From Luidia sarsii (Eukaryota; Echinodermata; Asteroidea; Paxillosida; Luidiidae): a stretch of 64,000 nucleotides of DNA. This document shows, in pieces, positions 53,368 through 64,000 of this stretch (position 1 is its first letter; every line of letters begins with the position of its first letter). The stretch is taken from positions 21,596,799 to 21,660,798 of the forward strand of contig OX465109.1 of NCBI GenBank assembly GCA_949987565.1, read 5' to 3'. Under the pieces are notes generated by a model, which made no database searches, had not been told where the DNA came from, and saw only the letters and a list, made by a program, of their open reading frames with translations. Position numbers and translations under genes: made by a program.

Positions 53368-56300
53368 CTGGCATTGAAACATGACATGGCAGGAGAGTTA
53401 CATGTATCACAGTCAGGCGCATTGCGGTATTGAAACATGACGTGGCAGGAGAGAGACGTGTATCACAGTCAGGCGCATTGTGGTATTGAAACATGACATG
53501 GCAGGAGAGTGACATGTATCACAGTCAGGCGCATTGCGGTATTGAAACATGACATGGCAGGAGTGTGACGTGTATCACAGTCAGGCGCATTGTGGTATTG
53601 AAACATGACATGACCGGAGAGAGACGTGCATCCCAGTCAGGCGCATTGTGGTATTGAAACATGACATGGCAGGAGAGTGACGTGTATCACAGTCAGGCTC
53701 ATTGTGGTATTGAGACATGACATGGCAGGAGAGTGACGTGTATCACAGTCAGGCTCATTGCGGTATTGAAACATGACATGGCAGGAGAGTGACGTGTATC
53801 ACAGTCAGGCGCATTGTGGTATTGAAACATGACATGACAGGAGAGAGACGTGCATCCCAGTCAGGCGCATTGTGGTATTGAATCATGACATGACAGGAGA
53901 GAGACGTGTATCACAGTCAGGCGCATTGTGGTATTGAAACATGACATGGCAGGAGAGTGACGTGTATCACAGTCAGGCTCATTGCGGTATTGAAACATGA
54001 CATGGCAGGAGAGAGACGTGTATCCCAGTCAGGCGCATTGTGGTATTGAAACATGACATTACAGGAGAGTGACGTGTATCACAGTCAGGCGCATTGTGGT
54101 ATTGAAACATGACATGACAGGAGAGTGACGTGTATCACAGTCATGCTCATTGTGGTATTGAAACATGACATGGCAGGAGAGTGACGTGTATCACAGTCAT
54201 GCTCATTGTGGTATTGAAACATGACATGGCAGGAGAGTGACGTGTATCACAGTCAGGCTTATTGCGGTATTGAAACATGACATGACAGGAGAGAGACGTG
54301 TATCACAGTCAGGCTCATTGCGGTATTGAAACATGACATGGCAGGATAGTGACGTGTATCACAGTTAGGCGCATTGCGGTATTGAAACATGACATGACAG
54401 GAGAGTGACGTGTATCACAGTCAGGCGCATTGTGGTATTGAAACATGACATGGCAGGAGAGTGACGTGTATCACAGTCAGGCGCATTGCGGTATTGAAAC
54501 ATGACATGACAGGAGAGAGACGTGTATCACAGTCAGGCGCATTGCGGTATTGAAACATGACATGGCAGGAGAGTGACGTGTATCACAGTGATGCTCATTG
54601 TGGTATTGAAACATGACATGGCAGGAGAGTGACGTGTATCACAGTCATGCTCATTGTGGTAATGAAACATGACATGGCAGGAGAGTGATGTGTATCACAG
54701 TCAGGCTTATTGCGGTATTGAAACATGACATGACAGGAGAGAGACGTGTATCACAGTCAGGCTCATTGCGGTATTGAAACATGACATGGCAGGAGAGTGA
54801 CGTGTATCACAGTCAGGCGCATTGCGGTACTGAAACATGACATGACAGGAGAGTGACGTGTATCCCAGTCAGGCGCATTTTGGTATTGAAACATGACATG
54901 GCAGGAGAGTGACATGTATCACAGTCAGGCGCATTGCGGTATTGAAACATGACATGGCAGTAGAGTGACGTGTATCACAGTCATGCGCATTGCGGTATTG
55001 AAACATGACATGGCAGGAGAGTGACGTGTATCACAGTCATATGCATTGCGGTATTGAAACATGACATGGCAGGAGAGTGACGTGTATCACAGTCAGGCGC
55101 ATTGTGGTATTGAAACATGACATGGCAGGAGAGTGACGTGCATCCCAGTCAGGCTCATTGCGGTATTGAAACAAGACATGACAGGAGAGTGACGTGTATC
55201 ACAGTCAGGCGCATTGTGGTATTGAAACATGACATGACAGGAGAGTGACGTGTATTACAGTCAGGCTCATTGCGGTATTGAAACATGACATGGCAGGAGA
55301 GTGACGTGTATCACAGTCAGGCGCATTGTGGTATTGAAACATGACATGGCAGGAGAGTGACGTGTATCACAGTCAGGCGCATTGTGGTATTGAAACATGA
55401 CATGGCAGTAGAATGACGTGTATCACAGTCAGGCACATTGCGGTATTGAAACATGACATGACAGGAGAGTGACGTGTATCACTGTCAGGCTCATTGTGGT
55501 ATTGAAACATGACATGGCAGGAGAGTGACGTGTATCACAGTCAGGCTCATTGTGGTATTGAAACATGACATGGCAGGAGAGTGACGTGTATCACAGTCAG
55601 GCGCATTGTGGTATTGAATCATGACATGGCAGGAGAGTGACATGTATCACTGTCAGGCTCAATGTGGTATTGAAACATGACATGGCAGGAGAGTGACGTG
55701 TATCACTGTCAGGCTCATTGTGGTATTGAAACATGACATGACAGGAGAGTGACGTGTATCACAGTCAGGCGCAATGTGGTATCGAAACATGACATGGCAG
55801 GAGAGTGACGTGTATCACAGTCATGCTCATTGCGGTATTGAAACATGACATGGCAGGAGAGTGACGTGCATCCCAGTCAGGCGCATTGCGGTATTGAAAC
55901 ATGACATGGCAGGAGAGTGACGTGTATCACAGTCAGGCTCATTGCGGTATTGAAACATGACATGGCAGGAGAGTGACGTGTATCACAGTCAGGCTCATTG
56001 CGGTATTGAATCATGACATGGCAGGAGAGAGACGTGTATCACAGTCAGGCGCATTGCGGTATTGAAACATGACATGGCAGGAGAGTGACGTGCATCCCAG
56101 TCTGGCTCATTGCGGTATTGAAACATGACATGACTGGAGAGTGACATGTATCACAGTCAGGCGCATTGTGGTATTGAAACATGACATGACAGGAGAGAGA
56201 CGTGTATCACAGTCAGGCGCATTGTGGTATTGAAACATGACATGGCAGGAGAGTGACGTGTATCACAGTCAGGCACATTGCGGTATTGAAACATGACGTG

Positions 56301-59300
56301 GCAGGAGAGTGACGTGTATCACAGTCAGGCGCATTGCGGTATTGAAACATGACATGGCAGGAGAGTGACGTGTATCACAGTCAGGCGCATTGCGGTATTG
56401 AATCATGACATGGCAGGAGAGTGACGTGTATCACAGTCAGGCGCATTGCGGTATTGAATCATGACATGACAGGAGAGTGACATGTATCACAGTCAGGCGC
56501 ATTGCGGTATTGAAACATGACATGGCAGGAGAGTGACATGTATCACAGTCAGGCGCATTGCGGTATTGAATCATGACATGACAGGAGAGTGACGTGTATC
56601 ACAGTCAGGCGCATTGCGGTATTGAAACATGACATGGCAGGAGAGTGACGTGTATCACAGTCAGGCGCATTGCGGTATTGAAACATGACATGGCAGGAGA
56701 GTGACGTGTATCACAGTCAGGCACATTGCGGTATTGAAACATGCCATGGCAGGAGAGTGACGTGTATCACAGTCAGGCGCATTGTGGTATTGAAACATGA
56801 CATGGCAGGAGAGTGACGTGTATCACAGTCAGGCACATTGCGGTATTGAAACATGACATGGCAGGAGAGTGACGTGTATCACAGTCAGGCGCATTGCGGT
56901 ATTGAAACATGACAACGCAGGAGAGTGACGTGTATCACAGTCAGGCTCATTGTGGTATTGAAACATGACATGGCAGGAGAGTGACGTGTATCACAGTCAG
57001 GCGCATTGCGGTATTGAAACATGACATGGCAGTAGAATGACGTGTATCACAGTCAGGCGCATTGTGGTATTGAAACATGACATGGCAGGAGAGTGACATG
57101 TATCACAGTCAGGCTCATTGCGGTATTGAAACATGACATGGCAGGAGAGTGACGTGTATCACAGTCAGGCTCATTGCGGTATTGAAACATGATATGGCAG
57201 GAGAGTGATGTTTATCACAGTCAGGTACATTGCGGTATTGAAACATGACATGGCAGGAGAGTGACGTGTATCACAGTCAGGCGCATTGCGGTATTGAAAC
57301 ATGATATGGCAGGAGAGTGATGTTTATCACAGTCAGGTACATTGTGGTATTGAATCATGACATGACAGGAGAGAGACGTGTATCACTGTCAGGCGCATTG
57401 TGGTATTGAAACATGACATGGCAGGAGAGTGACGTGTATCACAGTCAGGCTCATTGCGGTATTGAAACATGACATGGCAGGAGAGAGACGTGTATCCCAG
57501 TCAGGCGCATTGTGGTATTGAAACATGACATGACAGGAGAGTGACGTGTATCACAGTCAGGCACATTGTGGTATTGAAACATGACATGACAGGAGAGTGA
57601 CGTGTATCACAGTCATGCTCATTGTGGTATTGAAACATGACATGGCAGGAGAGTGACGTGTATCACAGTCATGCTCATTGTGGTATTGAAACATGACATG
57701 GCAGGAGAGTGACGTGTATCACAGTCAGGCTTATTGCGGTATTGAAACATGACATGACAGGAGAGAGACGTGTATCATAGTCAGGCTCATTGCGGTATTG
57801 AAACATGACATGGCAGGAGAGTGACGTGTATCACAGTCAGGCGCATTGCGGTATTGAAACATGACATGACAGGAGAGTGACGTGTATCACAGTCAGGCGC
57901 ATTGTGGTATTGAAACATGACATGGCAGGAGAGTGACGTGTATCACAGTCAGGCGCATTGCGGTATTGAAACATGACATGACAGGAGAGAGACGTGTATC
58001 ACAGTCAGGCGCATTGCGGTATTGAAACATGACATGGCAGGAGAGTGACGTGTATCACAGTCATGCTCATTGTGGTATTGAAACATGACATGGCAGGAGA
58101 GTGACGTGTATCACAGTCATGCTCATTGTGGTATTGAAACATGACATGGCAGGAGAGTGACGTGTATCACAGTCAGGCTTATTGCGGTATTGAAACATGA
58201 CATGACAGGAGAGAGATGTGTATCACAGTCAGGCTCATTGCGGTATTGAAACATGACATGGCAGGAGAGTGACGTGTATCACAGTCAGGCGCATTGCGGT
58301 ATTGAAACATGACATGACAGGAGAGTGACGTGTATCCCAGTCAGGCGCATTGTGGTATTGAAACATGACATGGCAGGAGAGTGACATGTATCACAGTCAG
58401 GCGCATTGCGGTATTGAAACATGACATGGCAGTAGAGTGACGTGTATCACAGTCAGGCGCATTGCGGTATTGAAACATGACATGGCAGGAGAGTGACGTG
58501 TATCACAGTCATGTGCATTGCGGTATTGAAACATGACATGGCAGGAGAGTGACGTGTATCACAGTCAGGCGCATTGTGGTATTAAAACATGACATGGCAG
58601 GAGAGTGACGTGCATCCCAGTCAGGCTCATTGCGGTATTGAAACAAGACATGACAGGAGAGTGACGTGTATCACAGTCAAGCGCATTGTGGTATTGAAAC
58701 ATGACATGACAGGAGAGTGACGTGTATTACAGTCAGGCTCATTGCGGTATTGAAACATGACATGGCAGGAGAGTGACGTGTATCACAGTCAGGCGCATTG
58801 TGGTATTGAAACATGACATGGCAGGAGAGTGACGTGTATCACAGTCAGGCACATTGTGGTATTTAAACATGACATGGCAGTAGAATGACGTGTATCACAG
58901 TCAGGCACATTGCGGTATTGAAACATGACATGACAGGAGATTGACGTGTATCACTGTCAGGCTCATTGTGGTATTGAAACATGACATGGTAGGAGAGTGA
59001 CGTGTATCACAGTCAGGCGCATTGCGGTATTGAAACATGACATGGCAGGAGAGTGACGTGTATCACAGTCAGGCTCATTGTGGTATTGAAACATGACATG
59101 GCAGGAGAGTGACGTGTATCACAGTCAGGCGCATTGTGGTATTGAATCATGACATAGCAGGAGAGTGACATGTATCACTGTCAGGCTCATTGTGGTATTG
59201 AAACATGACATGGCAGGAGAGTGACGTGTATCACTGTCAGGCTCATTGTGGTATTGAAACATGACATGACAGGAGAGTGACGTGTATCACAGTCAGGCGC

Positions 59301-59751
59301 ATTGTGGTATCGAAACATGACATGGCAGGAGAGTGACGTGTATCACAGTCATGCTCATTGCGGTATTGAAACATGACATGGCAGGAGAGTGACGTGTATC
59401 ACAGTCAGGCGCATTGCGGTATTGAAATATGACATGGCAGGAGAGTGACGTGTATCACAGTCAGGCGCATTGTGGTATTGAAACATGACGTGGCAGGAGA
59501 GTGACGTGTATCACAGTCAGGCTCATTGCGGTATTGAAACATGACGTGGCAGGAGAGTGACGTGTATCACAGTCAGGCGCATTGCGGTATTGAAACATGA
59601 CATGGCAGGAGAGTGACGTGTATCACAGTCAGGCTTATTGCGGTATTGAAACATGACATGGCAGGAGAGAGACGTGTATCACAGTCAGGCACATTGCGGT
59701 ATTGAAACATGACATGGCAGTATAGTGACTTGTATCACAGTCAGGCGCATT
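53368..59751 (+). repeat. Block D unit D3 (6384 bp, internally rearranged)
   Basis: The unit follows D2 at offset 5153 up to about 55950, where four monomers present at 50780-51000 are missing. After a mixed part (56200-57480), bases from about 57480 to 59400 repeat 54010-55870 at offsets of 3472 to 3528 (62-63 monomers). The unit therefore contains an internal duplication of about 1.9 kb, and its total is 114 monomers. Confidence 0.8.
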
Positions 59752-62700
59752 CTGGCATTGAAACATGACATGGGAGGAGAGTTACGTGTATCACAGTCAG
59801 GCGCATTGCGGTATTGAAACATGACGTGGCAGGAGAGAGACGTGTATCACAGTCAGGCGCATTGTGGTATTGAAACATGACATGGCAGGAGAGTGACATG
59901 TATCACAGTCAGGCGCATTGCGGTATTGAAACATGACATGGCAGGAGTGTGACGTGTATCACAGTCAGGCGCATTGTGGTATTGAAACATGACATGACCG
60001 GAGAGAGACGTGCATCCCAGTCAGGCGCATTGTGGTATTGAAACATGACATGGCAGGAGAGTGACGTGTATCACAGTCAGGCTCATTGTGGTATTGAGAC
60101 ATGACATGGCAGGAGAGTGACGTGTATCACAGTCAGGCTCATTGCGGTATTGAAACATGACATGGCAGGAGAGTGACGTGTATCACAGTCAGGCGCATTG
60201 TGGTATTGAAACATGACATGACAGGAGAGAGACGTGCATCCCAGTCAGGCGCATTGTGGTATTGAATCATGACATGACAGGAGAGAGACGTGTATCACAG
60301 TCAGGCGCATTGTGGTATTGAAACATGACATGGCAGGAGAGTGACGTGTATCACAGTCAGGCTCATTGCGGTATTGAAACATGACATGGCAGGAGAGAGA
60401 CGTGTATCCCAGTCAGGCGCATTGTGGTATTGAAACATGACATGACAGGAGAGTGACGTGTATCACAGTCAGGCGCATTGTGGTATTGAAACATGACATG
60501 ACAGGAGAGTGACGTGTATCACAGTCATGCTCATTGTGGTATTGAAACATGACATGGCAGGAGAGTGACGTGTATCACAGTCATGCTCATTGTGGTATTG
60601 AAACATGACATGACAGGAGAGTGACGTGTATCACAGTCAGGCTTATTGCGGTATTGAAACATGACATGACAGGAGAGAGACGTGTATCACAGTCAGGCTC
60701 ATTGTGGTATTGAAACATGACATGGCAGGAGAGTGACGTGTATCACAGTCATGCTCATTGTGGTATTGAAACATGACATGGCAGGAGAGTGACGTGTATC
60801 ACAGTCAGGCTTATTGCGGTATTGAAACATGACATGACAGGAGAGAGACGTGTATCACAGTCAGGCTCATTGCTGTATTGAAACATGACATGGCAGGAGA
60901 GTGACGTGTATCACAGTTAGGCGCATTGCGGTATTGAAACATGACATGACAGGAGAGTGACGTGTATCACAGTCAGGCGCATTGTGGTATTGAAACATGA
61001 CATGGCAGGAGAGTGACGTGTATCACAGTCAGGCGCATTGCGGTATTGAAACATGACATGACAGGAGAGAGACGTGTATCACAGTCAGGCGCATTGCGAT
61101 ATTGAAACATGACATGGCAGGAGAGTGACGTGTATCACAGGCATGCTCATTGTGGTATTGAAACATGACATGGCAGGAGAGTGACGTGTATCACAGTCAT
61201 GCTCATTGTGGTATTGAAACATGACATGGCAGGAGAGTGATGTGTATCACAGTCAGGCTTATTGCGGTATTGAAACATGACATGACAGGAGAGAGACGTG
61301 TATCACAGTCAGGCTCATTGCGGTATTGAAACATGACATGGCAGGAGAGTGACGTGTATCACAGTCAGGCGCATTGCGGTACTGAAACTTGACATGACAG
61401 GAGAGTGACGTGTATCCCAGTCAGGCGCATTTTGGTATTGAAACATGACATGGCAGGAGAGTGACATGTATCACAGTCAGGCGCATTGCGGTATTGAAAC
61501 ATGACATGGCAGTAGAGTGACGTGTATCACAGTCATGCGCATTGCGGTATTGAAACATGACATGGCAGGAGAGTGACGTGTATCACAGTCATATGCATTG
61601 CGGTATTGAAACATGACATGGCAGGAGAGTGACGTGTATCACAGTCAGGCGCATTGTGGTATTGAAACATGACATGGCAGGAGAGTGACGTGCATCCCAG
61701 TCAGGCTCATTGCGGTATTGAAACAAGACATGACAGGAGAGTGACGTGTATCACAGTCAGGCGCATTGTGGTATTGAAACATGACATGACAGGAGAGTGA
61801 CGTGTATTACAGTCAGGCTCATTGCGGTATTGAAACATGACATGGCAGGAGAGTGACGTGTATCACAGTCAGGCGCATTGTGGTATTGAAACATGACATG
61901 GCAGGAGAGTGACGTGTATCACAGTCAGGCGCATTGTGGTATTGAAACATGACATGGCAGTAGAATGACGTGTATCACAGTCAGGCACATTGCGGTATTG
62001 AAACATGACATGACAGGAGAGTGACGTGTATCACTGTCAGGCTCATTGTGGTATTGAAACATGACATGGCAGGAGAGTGACGTGTATCACAGTCAGGCTC
62101 ATTGTGGTATTGAAACATGACATGGCAGGAGAGTGACGTGTATCACAGTCAGGCGCATTGTGGTATTGAATCATGACATGGCAGGAGAGTGACATGTATC
62201 ACTGTCAGGCTCATTGTGGTATTGAAACATGACATGGCAGGAGAGTGACGTGTATCACTGTCAGGCTCATTGTGGTATTGAAACATGACATGACAGGAGA
62301 GTGACGTGTATCACAGTTAGGCGCAATGTGGTATCGAAACATGACATGGCAGGAGAGTGACGTGTATCACAGTCATGCTCATTGCGGTATTGAAACATGA
62401 CATGGCAGGAGAGTGACGTGCATCCCAGTCAGGCGCATTGCGGTATTGAAACATGACATGGCAGGAGAGTGACGTGTATCACAGTCAGGCGCATTGTGGT
62501 ATTGAATCATGACATGACAGGAGAGAGACGTGTATCACAGTCAGGCTCATTGCGGTATTGAAACATGACATGGCAGGAGAGTGACGTGTATCACAGTCAG
62601 GCGCATTGTGGTATTGAATCATGACATGACAGGAGAGAGACGTGTATCACAGTCAGGCTCATTGCGGTATTGAAACATGACATGGCAGGAGAGTGACGTG

Positions 62701-64000
62701 TATCACAGTCAGGCTCATTGCGGTATTGAATCATGACATGGCAGGAGAGAGACGTGTATCACAGTCAGGCGCATTGCGGTATTGAAACATGACATGGCAG
62801 GAGAGTGACGTGCATCCCAGTCAGGCTCATTGCGGTATTGAAACATGACATGACAGGAGAGTGACATGTATCACAGTCAGGCGCATTGTGGTATTGAAAC
62901 ATGACATGACAGGAGAGAGACGTGTATCACAGTCAGGCGCATTGTGGTATTGAAACATGACATGGCAGGAGAGTGACGTGTATCACAGTCAGGCACGTTG
63001 CGGTATTGAAACATGACGTGGCAGGAGAGTGACGTGTATCACAGTCAGGCGCATTGCGGTATTGAAACATGACATGGCAGGAGAGTGACGTGTATCACAG
63101 TCAGGCGCATTGCGGTATTGAATCATGACATGACAGGAGAGTGACATGTATCACAGTCAGGCGCATTGCGGTATTGAAACATGACATGGCAGGAGAGTGA
63201 CGTGTATCACAGTCAGGCGCATTGCGGTATTGAATCATGACATGACAGGAGAGTGACGTGTATCACAGTCAGGCGCATTGCGGTATTGAAACATGACATG
63301 GCAGGAGAGTGACGTGTATCACAGTCAGGCGCATTGCGGTATTGAAACATGACATGGCAGGAGAGTGACGTGTATCACAGTCAGGCACATTGCGGTATTG
63401 AAACATGCCATGGCAGGAGAGTGACGTGTATCACAGTCAGGCGCATTGTGGTATTGAAACATGACATGGCAGGAGAGTGACGTGTATCACAGTCAGGCGC
63501 ATTGCGGTATTGAAACATGACATGGCAGGAGAGTGACGTGTATCACAGTCAGGCGCATTGCGGTATTGAAACATGACAACGCAGGAGAGTGACGTGTATC
63601 ACAGTCAGGCGCATTGTGGTATTGAAACATGACATGGCAGGAGAGTGACGTGTATCACAGTCAGGCGCATTGCGGTATTGAAACATGACATGGCAGTAGA
63701 ATGACGTGTATCACAGTCAGGCGCATTGTGGTATTGAAACATGACATGGCAGGAGAGTGACATGTATCACAGTCAGGCTCATTGCGGTATTGAAACATGA
63801 CATGGCAGGAGAGAGACGTGTATCCCAGTCAGGCGCATTGTGGTATTGAAACATGACATGACAGGAGAGTGACGTGTATCACAGTCAGGCGCATTGTGGT
63901 ATTGAAACATGACATGACAGGAGAGTGACGTGTATCACAGTCATGCTCATTGTGGTATTGAAACATGACATGGCAGGAGAGTGACGTGTATCACAGTCAT
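59752..64000 (+). repeat. Block D unit D4 (cut by the window end)
   Basis: The unit follows D3 with offsets rising from 6384 (53368 to 59752) to 6552 (55783 to 62335) and 6664 ('aacatgccatgg' near 56740 to 63404; 'gacaacgcagg' 56911 to 63575), meaning five monomers were gained on the way. It shares with D3 the four-monomer mixed part after 'catcccagtc' and is still in mid-unit at 64000. Confidence 0.82.

Larger units (their letters stand above)
1..64000 (+). repeat. 56-bp satellite DNA array filling the window
   Basis: The same 56-bp unit repeats head to tail from the first base to the last, always in the same orientation, giving about 1,140 copies with no unique DNA between them. A consensus-like copy is at 9683-9738; its core words are gcggtattgaaacatgacat and gagagtgacgtgtatcaca. 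The consensus holds 18 G, 10 C, 16 A and 12 T. Copies differ mostly by a few substitutions. Length variants are rare and small (+1, +4, +5, +19). No tRNA, rRNA, transposon end, poly-A tail or telomere repeat is visible. Both window edges fall inside the array, so its true length exceeds 64 kb. Family and species are not recognised; a eukaryotic satellite is the only reading I find plausible. Confidence 0.98.

Noticed and set aside
1958..53382. Many minus-strand open reading frames of 62-84 codons with recurring cysteine-rich peptides such as MFQYRNAPDCDTRHSPAMSC
   Set aside because: They are read through the satellite. With a 56-bp period each frame shift-cycles over 168 bp, and the reverse of 'cagtca' supplies a stop once per cycle. 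Lengths above about 60 codons come from monomers with lost stops or 5-bp insertions. The same peptides recur wherever the repeat does, at least partly overlap each other in different frames, and have no codon-position bias that I can see.
1..64000. CRISPR array
   Set aside because: There are no unique spacers. The whole 56-bp unit repeats, variation is scattered through the unit, and no cas-like genes exist in the window.
1..64000. CENP-B box in the monomer
   Set aside because: Neither strand of the consensus holds the TTCG...A..CGGG arrangement. The nearest resemblance, 'tttcggtattg' in some block B monomers, lacks the right half.
1..64000. Coding minisatellite (repetitive protein, for example silk- or mucin-like)
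   Set aside because: The period is not a multiple of three, all six frames are closed by recurrent stops, and indels of 1, 4, 5 and 19 bp are tolerated without frame correction.
1..64000. Telomeric, rDNA spacer or transposon-derived origin
   Set aside because: No telomere hexamer or heptamer runs, no rRNA-like or tRNA-like stretch, and no terminal inverted repeats, LTRs, poly-A or transposase remnants were seen anywhere in the window.
1..64000. An undescribed gene-based system (defence, mobile or biosynthetic)
   Set aside because: No region departs from the 56-bp repeat long enough to hold even a small gene, so nothing supports such a system in this window.

Overview
The whole 64 kb window is one uninterrupted head-to-tail satellite DNA array. 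The monomer is 56 bp, so the window holds about 1,140 copies, all in the same orientation. No unique sequence, transposon, RNA gene or credible protein-coding gene is visible. A consensus-like copy lies at 9683-9738: it opens with ggcgcattgcggtattgaaa, has two CATG words near its middle, and ends with gtgacgtgtatcacagtca. It is about 50% GC, purine-rich and G-over-C skewed on the given strand. The array runs off both ends of the window. Kilobase-scale higher-order structure and CpG-decay-like variation point to a eukaryotic, probably CpG-methylating, genome (heterochromatic, pericentromeric, subtelomeric or similar). I do not recognise the satellite family and cannot name the species. 

Layout, from diagnostic variants and long-range repeats. 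Block A (1 to about 8960) has three unequal copies of a 3.0-3.8 kb higher-order repeat, marked by an AT-rich 'attaatatattg' monomer and by monomers lengthened by 5 bp. Block B (about 8961-18364) has shorter units of 1736 bp and 1624 bp, with a roughly 0.9 kb segment of block A type inside it. After a short transition (18365-19015), block C (19016-41212) holds a nearly perfect 4500-bp tandem duplication, a diverged 4.86 kb unit, and a 4201-bp tandem duplication in which I found no difference in the stretches compared. After a mixed stretch (41213-43173), block D (43174-64000) holds units of 5041, 5153 and 6384 bp and a fourth cut by the window end. 

The repeats are nested: 56-bp monomers; dimers and trimers of 112, 168 or 173 bp; then units of 29 to 119 monomers. 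Length changes between copies are almost always whole multiples of 56 bp, plus rare small indels that are inherited by later copies. This is the expected record of unequal crossover, replication-based amplification and conversion. The open reading frames of 62-84 codons on the minus strand are a by-product of the repeat: 56 is not a multiple of 3, each frame meets a stop about once per 168 bp, and the same peptides recur with the repeat. I see no gene system here. The points of interest are the satellite's architecture, its amplification history, its CpG-directed variation, and possible nucleosome phasing by trimers of 168 bp.
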